From contig JAJECN010000054.1 of NCBI GenBank assembly GCA_022821965.1, positions 62,001 through 126,000 on the forward strand: DNA of 64,000 nt, written 5' to 3'. Both the position numbers and the translations under genes were made by a program. Source of the DNA: Candidatus Poribacteria bacterium (GTDB lineage Bacteria > Poribacteria > WGA-4E > WGA-3G). Below are positions 36,901 to 45,495 of this stretch, piece by piece; the stretch's first letter is position 1, and every line of letters begins with the position of its first letter. The notes beneath the pieces were generated by a model, which saw only the letters and a program-made list of their open reading frames with translations, was not told the origin of the DNA and did no database searches.

Positions 36901-37071
36901 AAACGGACGCAATCGAAAGCGGAAGTCAAAGAGACTGTCAACAATATACTTGATGATGAACTGCCCCAACCTTACACACCAGATTTGTTCAATCGGAAGT
37001 CTGAGGCGGTTTATCAGCACATCTACGATTCCTACTACGGCGAAGGAAAAAGTATTTACACGCAAAATTAA
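33916..37071 (+). CDS. hsdR: Type I restriction-modification R subunit
   Basis: PD-(D/E)XK (TRRPDIVCFVNGIPVVLMEFKR), Walker A HTQGSGKSISMLFLAQKV, ITDEAHRSQYD, FTGTPLM, QTIARANRVF. Confidence 0.96.
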   Translation: MNPYSEDQLIEQPAIGILEAMGWETLNCYSEFEQAEGSLIGRQTKSEVVLTSRLRPTLARLNSDATEDTITKAIEQLTDSRALMSPVEANREIYTLLKDGVKVSLSEPDGEGETVEVLQVIDWENPENNDFFAASQFHITGDMYTRRPDIVCFVNGIPVVLMEFKRIDVHLKAAYDDNLRDYKDTIPHLFWYNAFIVLTNGTESKVGSLTASWEHFAEWKRVHSEDEPPKVSLETILQALCEPQRLLDVIENFILFMEAQGGLIKILAKNHQYLGVNNTIKSLKEIENNQGKLGVFWHTQGSGKSISMLFLAQKVLRKVPGNWTFVVVTDRKELDDQIYKTFASTSGVLTQQEVHAEDIKHLRQLLSEDHRYIFTLIHKFQTQGGERHPVLSERSDIVVITDEAHRSQYDTLALNMRTALPNAAFIAFTGTPLMTTGEEKTKSVFGDYVSVYDFNQSIIDGATVPLYYENRVPALQLINEDFNEDIEQILEDAELDEAQEAKIEREFGREYHLITRDERLETIAEDIVEHFMGRGYRGKAMVISIDKATAVKMFDKVQKHWQQYIARLKSEITTQTGSERTFLAERVRYMEETDMAVVVSPGQNEIDDLSQKGADIRHHRARMNAEDLDTKFKDSDDPFRIVFVCAMWITGFDVPSCSTIYLDKPQRNHTLMQTIARANRVFGDKNNGLIVDYIGVFRYLEKALAIYATGADTAGEKPIADKSKLVEKLKAAIAEISEFCKGLGVDLEEIETGDALQRIAQIQQAMDAILQNDETKRNYLQLATNVSKLYKAILPDPDAHAFTGICALVNIIAQKIRNLTPPADISEVMTEVEDLLDQSIAPEGYLMPPDSYDNEPIDLSQIDFEQLSEQFQTEHKRVGAERLRGAINAKLAAMIRLNRSRMDYQQKFEQMIAEYNAGTIGVDDFVEGLFNFAGELHQEDQRADAEEFSEEELAVFDLLTQREPRLTLAERDEVKTAVRKLLETLKQEKLVLDWRKRTQSKAEVKETVNNILDDELPQPYTPDLFNRKSEAVYQHIYDSYYGEGKSIYTQN

Positions 37072-37072
37072 A

Positions 37073-37093
37073 GGCGCGGTTGGAAACCGCGCC
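37073..37093. repeat. Perfect short palindrome GGCGCGGTT-GGA-AACCGCGCC just after hsdR
   Basis: 9-bp perfect stem with 3-nt loop; related copy at 23357-23376. Confidence 0.7.
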
Positions 37094-37118
37094 TACTGAG
37101 GTTGAAACGCTCCGATGA

Positions 37119-38321
37119 CTATCCAATCTCGCCTATTTCAATCAATCTATCATCCAGAGACACATCTGGACGCGGGAGATCACCAAAAAGCGGACGGAAA
37201 TAACCAGCACCCGCCGGAGACATCTGATACCGTTCCGCATCGTAGAACCGTAAATCGAGACTCCTTCGGACGACATGTCCGGACGCATCCCGTTTGAGTA
37301 CCTGTTCTAACGGCAACAGCGTCGGTTCAATGCCTGCCTCTGTTCGCGTAATAGTTGCGACACCGTTGAACATCCCGTCTGAGAGTGCTTGCACCGCCAT
37401 AGCACCAGCCTTCATAGCGATGTCTCTATCCAATGGTATCGGGCTACCGCACCTCTGGAGATAACCGAGTATCAATGCCCGGAACGCAGAACTTGAAATC
37501 TCGGGAAGTAGTTTTTTCATCGTCTCAACGATAATTTCTGAACACCCTCCCGGTTTCGTATGCCCGAAAGCATCGAGTTCCGCTTCCGATGTAATCATCA
37601 GTTCCCCAGCTTCGTTCCGAATCCCTTCTGACACGACAACGATGACGTTCCCTTGTGCTGCGTGTTTTTCTCGAATCGCTTCTGCCAACTTTTCCGGTTG
37701 ATATGGGATTTCGGGGACAACGATAAGATCTGCTTGCCCGTAAGCGGCGGATAAGGTCAACCACCCTGCATCTCTTCCCATTGCTTCAACAACAATCACA
37801 CGATCGTGGGAGTAGGTCGTTGTCCGCAGATCTTGGACGTAATTGATGACTCTGTTCGCAGATGAAGGGAAGCCGGGACAGTAATAGTTCACCATCTTCG
37901 AGTAATCGACAGCATCCCCTTCAGGTGGATTGATACCCACATCGTTATCAATTGTTTTGGTGACGAACGTGGTAGTGAACTGGTCAGACAGTGCGGTTCC
38001 GACCGTCAAAGTATCATCACCACCTATCGGAATCAGGCCGCTAATATCCAATTTTTTCAGATTGCTGACTGCCTCATCTAACTTATTATCTTTGATTAGA
38101 TTCGTGCGTGAGCTTTTTAATAACGTCCCACCCCGATTTTCGTCAATCAGATCAGGCGTTAGCGTAAAGTAGCGTCCACCTTTCAAAACGCCACGCCACC
38201 CTTCCATGAATCCGATGAGTTCAAAACCGAGTTCCTCGGCTTTCAGCGCGATGCCTTTGAGGGTGGCGTTAAGTGCGCTCGTATCGCCGCCCCCTGTTAG
38301 AACACCGATCTTTTTTGCCAT
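37119..38321 (-). CDS. 6-phosphofructokinase, PPi-type active-site signature
   Basis: KKIGVLTGGGDTSALNATLKG; GGDDT and KTIDND motifs. Confidence 0.9.
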   Translation of the reverse strand: MAKKIGVLTGGGDTSALNATLKGIALKAEELGFELIGFMEGWRGVLKGGRYFTLTPDLIDENRGGTLLKSSRTNLIKDNKLDEAVSNLKKLDISGLIPIGGDDTLTVGTALSDQFTTTFVTKTIDNDVGINPPEGDAVDYSKMVNYYCPGFPSSANRVINYVQDLRTTTYSHDRVIVVEAMGRDAGWLTLSAAYGQADLIVVPEIPYQPEKLAEAIREKHAAQGNVIVVVSEGIRNEAGELMITSEAELDAFGHTKPGGCSEIIVETMKKLLPEISSSAFRALILGYLQRCGSPIPLDRDIAMKAGAMAVQALSDGMFNGVATITRTEAGIEPTLLPLEQVLKRDASGHVVRRSLDLRFYDAERYQMSPAGAGYFRPLFGDLPRPDVSLDDRLIEIGEIG

Positions 38322-38451
38322 ACCAAACTCCTTTATGATTTATAAATTTTTTATTGCATTGTTGAACAATACTGCGTCTGTTCAAGGTAACCTTTCTATG
38401 AAGCCAGGGCTATTTGGTTTTCGGTTTTCTCGCTGGTATTAACCCCCTAAA

Positions 38452-38469
38452 TCCCCCTTATCAGGGGGA
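38452..38469. repeat. REP-like hairpin TCCCCCTTATCAGGGGGA
   Basis: Perfect 7-bp stem with TATC loop, preceded by CCCCCTAAA. Confidence 0.6.
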
Positions 38470-38495
38470 CTTGACGACCCTACTATGAAGCAAAA

Positions 38496-40055
38496 CTACT
38501 TGATGACTTCAAGGAGGACCGGCTTATCCAATGCGAGTGCCTTTTCAAACGTCGGCTTAAAGTCTCCTGGGTCTTCAACCCGCAATCCAACCGCACCGAA
38601 CGATTCCGCAAACTGCACGAAGTCCGGGTTGACCAATTCGACACCAATCCGTTTACCGAAACGCCGCAGCTGCCCGCGTTCAATTGAGGTATACTGATTG
38701 TCGTTCATGACGAGCGTCACAACAGGTAGGTTATACATCACCGCGGTTGCGAAATCTGGGCACGTCATTAAAAACCCGCCATCACCGCTCAGCGCGACGA
38801 CTTTTCGCTCAGGATATGCAACCTGCGCACCGATAGCACCCGTCAATCCGATTCCCATTGCCACGGATACACCGGAGAAGATGTAACTCCCCGGATGATA
38901 ACATGGGAAATGATGCAGCGCACCGTAGCCAGTGATGTTAACGTCAACCGACAAGATGGCATCGTGAGGCAGGACGTCACGCATCTCCTGAAGGATTCGG
39001 GGGCGTTCAATAGCAGTAAATCGTCGGCGTAATTCGCTTAATCCTTCACCCCAACCACCTGTCCGTTTCTCATCGCGCAGCGCGGCGTTCAACTGGCGTA
39101 AAACCAATTTCGGATTCGCACCGATACCAACAGTCGCTGGATATTCCTTGTGAATCTCTTCGGGGTCCGCTTCAATATGCAACAGGGGTTGCGGAATCTT
39201 AAGGCTCCAGCTGCCCGTATCACGGTAGTTGAACCGGGTGCCAACGGCAACGATAAGATCGGATGCATCCATCGCCGCTTGGGCGACACCGTCTCGGAAG
39301 ATACCGATGGAATGCGGCGAGTCTTCCGGCACTGAACCTTTTCCAAAACCTGTCATCACGATTGGCGCGTCAAGTCGTTGTGCGAACTCAAGTATTTCTG
39401 CAGTCGCGCGTGTATGGTTGATACCACCACCTGCGACGATCAACGGACGTTCCGAGGCGTTCAGCAGTCCCAATGCTGCGTCTACATCTTGCGGACTCGC
39501 TGTCGTCTGAATACCGTTGTTCCGTGGCGGAATTGGCAGGTCAGCCTCGGCATCCAACGCATCTTTTGCCAGTTCAATCAGGACGGGACCAGGTCTCCCT
39601 GAACGCAGCGCACTGAAACTCCGATTGACGGCATCGGGAATCTGGTCTACCCGATGGATTATCTCCAAATGTTTCGTCATCGGCGTGAAGGCAGCTCGTT
39701 GGTCCAACCCGTGAAAACTTTTCTTCGGATCCCGTTGTGCCAAGTAAGATGGGTTCTGTCCGGTAATCCAAAGCACAGGCGAAGACGCTGTGTTTGCTTC
39801 GCCGATACCAATAGAGGCGTTGTTTGAACCGGGACCTGGGACAGTCATACAGACACCCACATCGCCTGTCGCACGCGCATAGCCGTCCGCCATAAATGAC
39901 GCACCGCCTTCGTGCCGTGTGACGTAGTGCTGGATGCTGTCCTGATTGTTGTATAGCGATTCATAGACGGTATCTAAATGGTTCCCCGGTAAACCGAAAA
40001 TGACGCTGACACCTTGTGCTTTCAAACATTCAACAAAAATATCTCCACCTGTCAT
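38496..40055 (-). CDS. Thiamine-pyrophosphate-dependent enzyme (acetolactate synthase large-subunit-like)
   Basis: GGDIFVECLKAQGVSVIFGLPGNHLDTVYESL...TRHEGGASFMADGYARATGDVGVCMTVPGPGSNN...GDGGFLMT. Confidence 0.9.
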   Translation of the reverse strand: MTGGDIFVECLKAQGVSVIFGLPGNHLDTVYESLYNNQDSIQHYVTRHEGGASFMADGYARATGDVGVCMTVPGPGSNNASIGIGEANTASSPVLWITGQNPSYLAQRDPKKSFHGLDQRAAFTPMTKHLEIIHRVDQIPDAVNRSFSALRSGRPGPVLIELAKDALDAEADLPIPPRNNGIQTTASPQDVDAALGLLNASERPLIVAGGGINHTRATAEILEFAQRLDAPIVMTGFGKGSVPEDSPHSIGIFRDGVAQAAMDASDLIVAVGTRFNYRDTGSWSLKIPQPLLHIEADPEEIHKEYPATVGIGANPKLVLRQLNAALRDEKRTGGWGEGLSELRRRFTAIERPRILQEMRDVLPHDAILSVDVNITGYGALHHFPCYHPGSYIFSGVSVAMGIGLTGAIGAQVAYPERKVVALSGDGGFLMTCPDFATAVMYNLPVVTLVMNDNQYTSIERGQLRRFGKRIGVELVNPDFVQFAESFGAVGLRVEDPGDFKPTFEKALALDKPVLLEVIK

Positions 40056-40091
40056 AATAACTCCTTTTATATAGTCTTGTACCTATTCAAT

Positions 40092-42032
40092 CTATGCGGC
40101 TGAGTCGAGTGCCTTCGCTTTCTCAAAGTCAGCCTCCGCTGCTTCTTGTTGACCTAATTTCTCCTTCACGTACCCGCGATTCCGATGCGCTTTGACATGC
40201 TTCGGATTTAACTGAATAGCGTTATCCAGATCTGCAATCGCCGCTTGATAGTGTCTTTCTGCTTCTTGTGAATTTCCGCAATCAGACTCCGACTGACCTA
40301 AGCGGTACTTTGCAAGCCCGCGATTGTTGTAAGCGGCAGTATACTTTGGATTCAGCCGGATAGCCTCTGTACAATCGGCAATTGCCCCCTGCAAGTGATA
40401 TTTTGCTTTTTCTGGATTCTCCCGGCGCAATTCACGCCGTCCCAAGGCATTCTGCGAAAGTGCCCGATTGCTGTAGGCGGAAGCGTATTCTGGGTTTAAC
40501 CTGATAGCTCTATCAAAACTATCCATAGCGGCTTCGTACGCGCGCCCGTCATTTTTTCCGCGTCCCTCTTTGTAGTAATTCTCTGCCAAATCTCCGTATA
40601 TCCGTGTTGCCTTCTCAAAGTCGGCTTTTGCGGCATCCTTTTCGCCGAGCGCATCCCTTGCAAACCCGCGATCGAGGTAGCTCATAGCTGTCTCTGGATT
40701 GAGTCGGATGGCAGCATCGAAATCGGCAATTGCCTCGTCATAGTCACCAAGGGCAGCCCTTGCAACTCCGCGAGTATGGTAGGCAGCACTGCTACTCTTG
40801 TCTGCTGAGGCTAACTGGATAGCGACATCACTGTCAACGACCGCGCTTTGATAGTACCATTCGGCTTCTCCGCTGTTCTCTCGTTCAGTTACAATTTGCC
40901 CGAGGAGATATTTTGTCCAGCCGCGGACATTATAGGCTGAGGCGGACTTTGGTTCCCACTCAATGACGCGCGTAAGGTCGGCGATCGCCGCGTGATAGTG
41001 ATTTCGGGCATCTACTATATCCCCGTGTTCGACTTTGGACGCGCCACTTCGCACCTTTGCATCCGCGCGGGCGTAAGCTACCTTCGGGTTGGTCATCCAG
41101 CGCAGGGGGCTCAGAAATAGTTCTGCTTTTATTCGTTTTCTGAAAGAACGGAAAGGTGACAGAAAGTAATTCGTTGACATGAGTCGGTAAGCCTTAACCT
41201 TGTCCATAAGGAATGTTATAAAGTCAAGCGAATCAACCTGCGTCCGTTTCCCATTAGTATTCAGCATCATCAATTTAAATTGCGTGTCACTACGGGCTCT
41301 ATAGGCATCAGGTATATCCGGGTTAAGATTGATAGCCTGATTATAGGCGGCAACGGCACCTTCAAAGTCCTCTCCCGCTTGATGTGCTATGCCCTTTTTG
41401 TATTCAAGATAGGCACGTATTCGCGGGCGGTTTTGCCATTCCGCTAAAGGTTGAACTTCTGTCGGTTCTGCTGCCGTGAGCAATGCTTTGAGTACGTTTG
41501 AAGGTACAGCATACCCCTTACCCTTACCGGGTTTGAAGCTGCCCCGCGAAAGCATGGCTATTACCTCGCCTTTGTTGTTTAGCACTGGGCACCCACTCCA
41601 CCCTGGTCCTGCAGCAGGTATGTGTAACCGAAGCCATTTGTCATTTTTCTCGATACACCGTACAGTAGCCGCTGCGCTGTTTTCCTTGTCCCCGTGGTAG
41701 CCGATGGCACAAATGCGCGCTTTTTTTTCAACGGTCTCGCTGTTGCTAAGGTCGAAAGGGATCTCTTCTTCCGAAACTTTTAGAACAACGAGATCGTTCT
41801 TTTCATCAAACGCTGTGATACCTTCAATTGTGTACGCGGCATCTGTGTCAACATGCTTTGCGACAATGTTCATAGCCCCTTCTAAAATGTGAAAATTCGT
41901 CGCAATTTGATCACGCGCTACAAAGAAGCCACTACAATTACTAACGGTAACTTCGTATTTGTTGCTGTCAATATACTTACTAAAAACCTCTACCTCCAAG
42001 ATCACCAGCGTACCTTGGATTTTTTTGGGCAT
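40092..42032 (-). CDS. Trypsin-like serine protease with C-terminal TPR array
   Basis: GFFVARDQIATNFHIL (His), EKNDLVVLKV (Asp), GPGWSGCPVLNNKGEVIAM (Ser), then several TPRs (AIADFDAAIRLNPETAMSYLDRGFARDALGEKDAAKADF). Confidence 0.85.
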   Translation of the reverse strand: MPKKIQGTLVILEVEVFSKYIDSNKYEVTVSNCSGFFVARDQIATNFHILEGAMNIVAKHVDTDAAYTIEGITAFDEKNDLVVLKVSEEEIPFDLSNSETVEKKARICAIGYHGDKENSAAATVRCIEKNDKWLRLHIPAAGPGWSGCPVLNNKGEVIAMLSRGSFKPGKGKGYAVPSNVLKALLTAAEPTEVQPLAEWQNRPRIRAYLEYKKGIAHQAGEDFEGAVAAYNQAINLNPDIPDAYRARSDTQFKLMMLNTNGKRTQVDSLDFITFLMDKVKAYRLMSTNYFLSPFRSFRKRIKAELFLSPLRWMTNPKVAYARADAKVRSGASKVEHGDIVDARNHYHAAIADLTRVIEWEPKSASAYNVRGWTKYLLGQIVTERENSGEAEWYYQSAVVDSDVAIQLASADKSSSAAYHTRGVARAALGDYDEAIADFDAAIRLNPETAMSYLDRGFARDALGEKDAAKADFEKATRIYGDLAENYYKEGRGKNDGRAYEAAMDSFDRAIRLNPEYASAYSNRALSQNALGRRELRRENPEKAKYHLQGAIADCTEAIRLNPKYTAAYNNRGLAKYRLGQSESDCGNSQEAERHYQAAIADLDNAIQLNPKHVKAHRNRGYVKEKLGQQEAAEADFEKAKALDSAA

Positions 42033-42136
42033 GCTGCTGGCGTGAGTCCTTTTTTTTCATAACATAAAAGAGCCTATTCTTTCTAATATCTACGGTTTTA
42101 GCTGAATGTTTCCTTACCTTAAGAATTTGTCAAAAT

Positions 42137-43954
42137 TTAGGAAACGACGAAAAGCCGTCCTTGTTTAGGTGTAAACGTGCTATTTAAGTACGTCTTTTCA
42201 TCGGCGTGCCAAAAATTGATGCTCTCTCTGGCATTCTTAGACAACTCCCACTCCGCGAGATGGGATGCCTTCCGGTGTATTTCAATTAAAGTATCAATCG
42301 GTTCAGTACCTGCATGGAAGAGATAAAACAGTTCAGATTCCTCCGCCACGCGATGGTGGACTTGAACGGTATTCGTCGCTTTGTTGTTAGGTTTTAGATA
42401 CACCGATACAGTAGGACGCACCCATTTTCGGAGGCATTTTTCGAGTTTCACCTTTTTCTCATCGGGTGGGCCGCGGAGAATAGTTGTGCGCCGCCCATAG
42501 ATGAGTTGTTCCAGCGGATACGGTTCCAATCCAATTCTCCCGTTGAGCAGATACGGGATCGGTTCGTCTGCTATCAATCTCCCTTTCGCTTTTGTGAATG
42601 TCCTTAGGCACTTGACACTCTCCTCTTGGAGCGATATGCAACTCGGAAGTAGAACGACACTATAGACTTCTTGAGTGCTCGTCCGGTTGTTGAAGAAACT
42701 GAGGCCGCCACTTCTACTACCACGCCCACCTGTACTTACAATTTCTGCTGAGCTCAGTGCCTGCTCCGAGACGATCCTGAAATCGTATCCGAGTTCCGAG
42801 ACGCTTTTGCACAACCACCCCCACGTTTTTGTCAATCCATTCCACTGTTTCTCATCAGGTTTCGTCCAAAGGCTCTGTGTCGGTGCCACCATAAGGAGGG
42901 GGCGCTTTGGATAACCGTGTGATAACCTGTCCGTTATAGAGATAGATTCCGGTATCGCAACACGATTTCTGTTTATCCATAGGTTAAAACCGAGACTTGC
43001 CTCTTCAAGCACTGTGCGTCTATCCGTTTTATCCGTCTCTTTCCGTGAAATACCCGCATATTGTGTGTCGCTGCAGACCCACTTTGCAACGACAAATCGC
43101 TTCGGTGTATCTATTTCCGTAGTTTTTAGAATCGGGCAATCCACCTGTGCTAACATTGCGCTGAGTTCAAACTCCAACGTCTTTGCACTCGCAGGAAGGC
43201 TTAAGGCAAATTGTAGTTCCTCTTGATGACAGAAATGGCGGATACCACCAAGAAAGCAGGTTGCAAATCGCGTCGTCACTTCACGCCAAAACGTGTTCCT
43301 GACCGCTGCGGAGTTATAGGTTTCATAGAACACTAAAGGGAGATATTTCGTAAGTGTCTCCCGTATCGTGTTTGACAGCTGAGGACTCCAAGGTACCGAT
43401 AATGTTTTTCCGCCCAAGACGCTTGCGAGTGAAAGAAACCTTGGTAATTCACAGGTGAAACCGACAAGGTGTTTTTTGCCGTGAGCCTTTAAATAACTTA
43501 CCAGCGTGTGTTCTATGAATCTTGAAACTCCGGTATCGCTTAAAAGATCCGCTGCCGCGCTTTCCGTCTGGTAGATATTAATCACTGTTCGCCCGCGGAG
43601 CCGTTCAGCGATTGCGAGATCACCTGTGACACATTTTTGGACGTAGTCGCTGATATTATAGCAGGGAGCCTCCGCTTGCGGTTCCGCGATTAAGTAGTGC
43701 TGTCCGAGTTCTGGACTGTGCTGTAGGTAGGACTGCCGAAGTTTTGCTTGGATCGCCGCCGTTGGTTCAGCATCGCCAAAGGAATATTCTACAGCGTTCA
43801 ACTGATACCGCGTTGCCAGTAGTCCAGGCGGTAGTGCAACCCATGCGCGTTCGCCTCGTCGCAACAACCGGGTTAATTCTGCCCGATGCGCCGTTGCTGC
43901 TTGTCCGCTTCGCCACGATAGAATACTGCCCGCGTCAAAAGAATCCGTCTGCAC
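42137..43954 (-). CDS. Divergent glycoside-hydrolase-like protein (resembles GH106/alpha-L-rhamnosidase-type)
   Basis: Order of motifs HLVGFTCELPRF...LSVPWSPQL...LPLVFYETYNSAAVRNTFWREVTTRFATCFLGGIRHFCHQEELQFALSLP resembles GFxTDEP/PW/YD/W/H.L in GH106-type enzymes. Confidence 0.4.
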   Translation of the reverse strand: MQTDSFDAGSILSWRSGQAATAHRAELTRLLRRGERAWVALPPGLLATRYQLNAVEYSFGDAEPTAAIQAKLRQSYLQHSPELGQHYLIAEPQAEAPCYNISDYVQKCVTGDLAIAERLRGRTVINIYQTESAAADLLSDTGVSRFIEHTLVSYLKAHGKKHLVGFTCELPRFLSLASVLGGKTLSVPWSPQLSNTIRETLTKYLPLVFYETYNSAAVRNTFWREVTTRFATCFLGGIRHFCHQEELQFALSLPASAKTLEFELSAMLAQVDCPILKTTEIDTPKRFVVAKWVCSDTQYAGISRKETDKTDRRTVLEEASLGFNLWINRNRVAIPESISITDRLSHGYPKRPLLMVAPTQSLWTKPDEKQWNGLTKTWGWLCKSVSELGYDFRIVSEQALSSAEIVSTGGRGSRSGGLSFFNNRTSTQEVYSVVLLPSCISLQEESVKCLRTFTKAKGRLIADEPIPYLLNGRIGLEPYPLEQLIYGRRTTILRGPPDEKKVKLEKCLRKWVRPTVSVYLKPNNKATNTVQVHHRVAEESELFYLFHAGTEPIDTLIEIHRKASHLAEWELSKNARESINFWHADEKTYLNSTFTPKQGRLFVVS

Positions 43955-44129
43955 AACTATCTACTCCCAGTTATGAAACCCAAAAGATTTGCAACGCTTA
44001 GCGTTCTGTGATATACTTTTAACACTGACAGAAGGGTGAAGGTTTGCGAATTTTCTCCATATTTTGTATTAAGAGTTTAGCACACCATGAGAATTCGTGC
44101 AATCAAAAGTTTTCTTGTGAGGGATAGAC

Positions 44130-45380
44130 ATGAACATACTGGAAAATCTTATCTCAGCATTTTCTGTGCTTCGTGGGAGTAAACTCCGCACGATTCTCAC
44201 ACTTTTGGGAATTACGATCGGTATTGCGGGTGTGATAGCGATGATGTCTTTCGGCGCGGGTGCTGAAAAACTCCTTATGTCGGAGATCAACAATATCGGT
44301 GGCCCGAGTATGTTCGGTGTTTATCGCCCCGGATATGTCCGAAAGAACAACCGTTGGCAACGCAACAACAGCCCACATCATTTAGAGATGAAAGACCTTC
44401 GCGACGTTCTGGCGGAGTGTCCGTCCGTTGAAGTTGCTACTGTTGAAGGGAGCTACTATATCAGTCTCGGTGTTGATGGGAAATTTCAGAAAACCTATCT
44501 CCGCGCAACAACAAAGGAATACCAAGCCGTTCGCGAATGGCGTGCACAATACGGCAGATTCCTCGCTGATACTGACATGGACACCTGGACAAAAGTCTGT
44601 GTCATCGGTTCAAAGATTTGGAAAGAGCAGTTTAAAGGGCAAGATCCTATCGGTAAGGAAGTTATCATCAACAATCATGGGAACAACAAACGTTTTACTG
44701 TTATCGGGATCATGGAGAGCCGAGGGGATGGGTTAGAGCGAGGAAAGAGCGACGACAATATGCTATTTATTCCCATTACGACTGCCCAGAAACGGTTTTG
44801 GGGACACGATCACGTTGGACATATCATGGTACGCGCCAAGAGTCCGCTTTTAGTCGATCAAGCGTTGAAAGAGGTAAAGACGATTATTATGCGCAACCAC
44901 GGTGGCGACGAGACGTTTTTCCGAACGTGGTCGGCGAAAAAAGGAATCGAGCATGCAAAAAGGATGATTTTTATCATAGAATCAGTCCTCGTAATTATTG
45001 CGTCCGTTGCGCTGATTGTCGCAGGTATAGGTATTCTGAATATCATGCTCGTCTCGGTGACGGAGCGGATACCCGAAATTGGGCTCCGAAAAGCTGTCGG
45101 CGCGAAGAGTTTTAATATCCGTTTGCAATTCCTCACGGAATCTGTGTTGTTGTGTCTCATTGGGAGTCTATTGGGCATTGCGTTCGGTGCTGTCGTAGGG
45201 AAAGGTTTCGCATGGGTGGTAGGTAAGTTTTTGGATGAACTTTCCTGGCCCTCTGTCCTTACACCGGAAGCCGTGCTGATCTCCGTAGGCGCAGGTGCAG
45301 CTGTTGGTATCTTCTTTGGGTATTATCCCGCCAGCCAAGCCGCAAAAATGACCCCCATTGATGCCATCCGCCATACATAG
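44130..45380 (+). CDS. MacB/FtsX-like ABC transporter permease
   Basis: LISAFSVLRGSKLRTILTLLGITIGIAGVIAMMSFGAGAEKLL, C-terminal LIVAGIGILNIMLVSVTERIPEIGLRKAVGAK. Confidence 0.92.
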   Translation: MNILENLISAFSVLRGSKLRTILTLLGITIGIAGVIAMMSFGAGAEKLLMSEINNIGGPSMFGVYRPGYVRKNNRWQRNNSPHHLEMKDLRDVLAECPSVEVATVEGSYYISLGVDGKFQKTYLRATTKEYQAVREWRAQYGRFLADTDMDTWTKVCVIGSKIWKEQFKGQDPIGKEVIINNHGNNKRFTVIGIMESRGDGLERGKSDDNMLFIPITTAQKRFWGHDHVGHIMVRAKSPLLVDQALKEVKTIIMRNHGGDETFFRTWSAKKGIEHAKRMIFIIESVLVIIASVALIVAGIGILNIMLVSVTERIPEIGLRKAVGAKSFNIRLQFLTESVLLCLIGSLLGIAFGAVVGKGFAWVVGKFLDELSWPSVLTPEAVLISVGAGAAVGIFFGYYPASQAAKMTPIDAIRHT

Positions 45381-45495
45381 CATCTTTATAGGAGGGAACT
45401 CCGATTCCCGACTCTTAAATTCCCTTTGATCTTGTAAGAGCGAGCTGCGCTCGTGACCTTCTAACTGCTGATAACTGATAATATAGAGAACCAAA

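Noticed and set aside
37045-37130. Intrinsic terminator after hsdR
   Set aside because: The GGCGCGGTT hairpin lacks a following U-tract and has a related copy at 23357 with shared flanks, so it is better described as a repeat.
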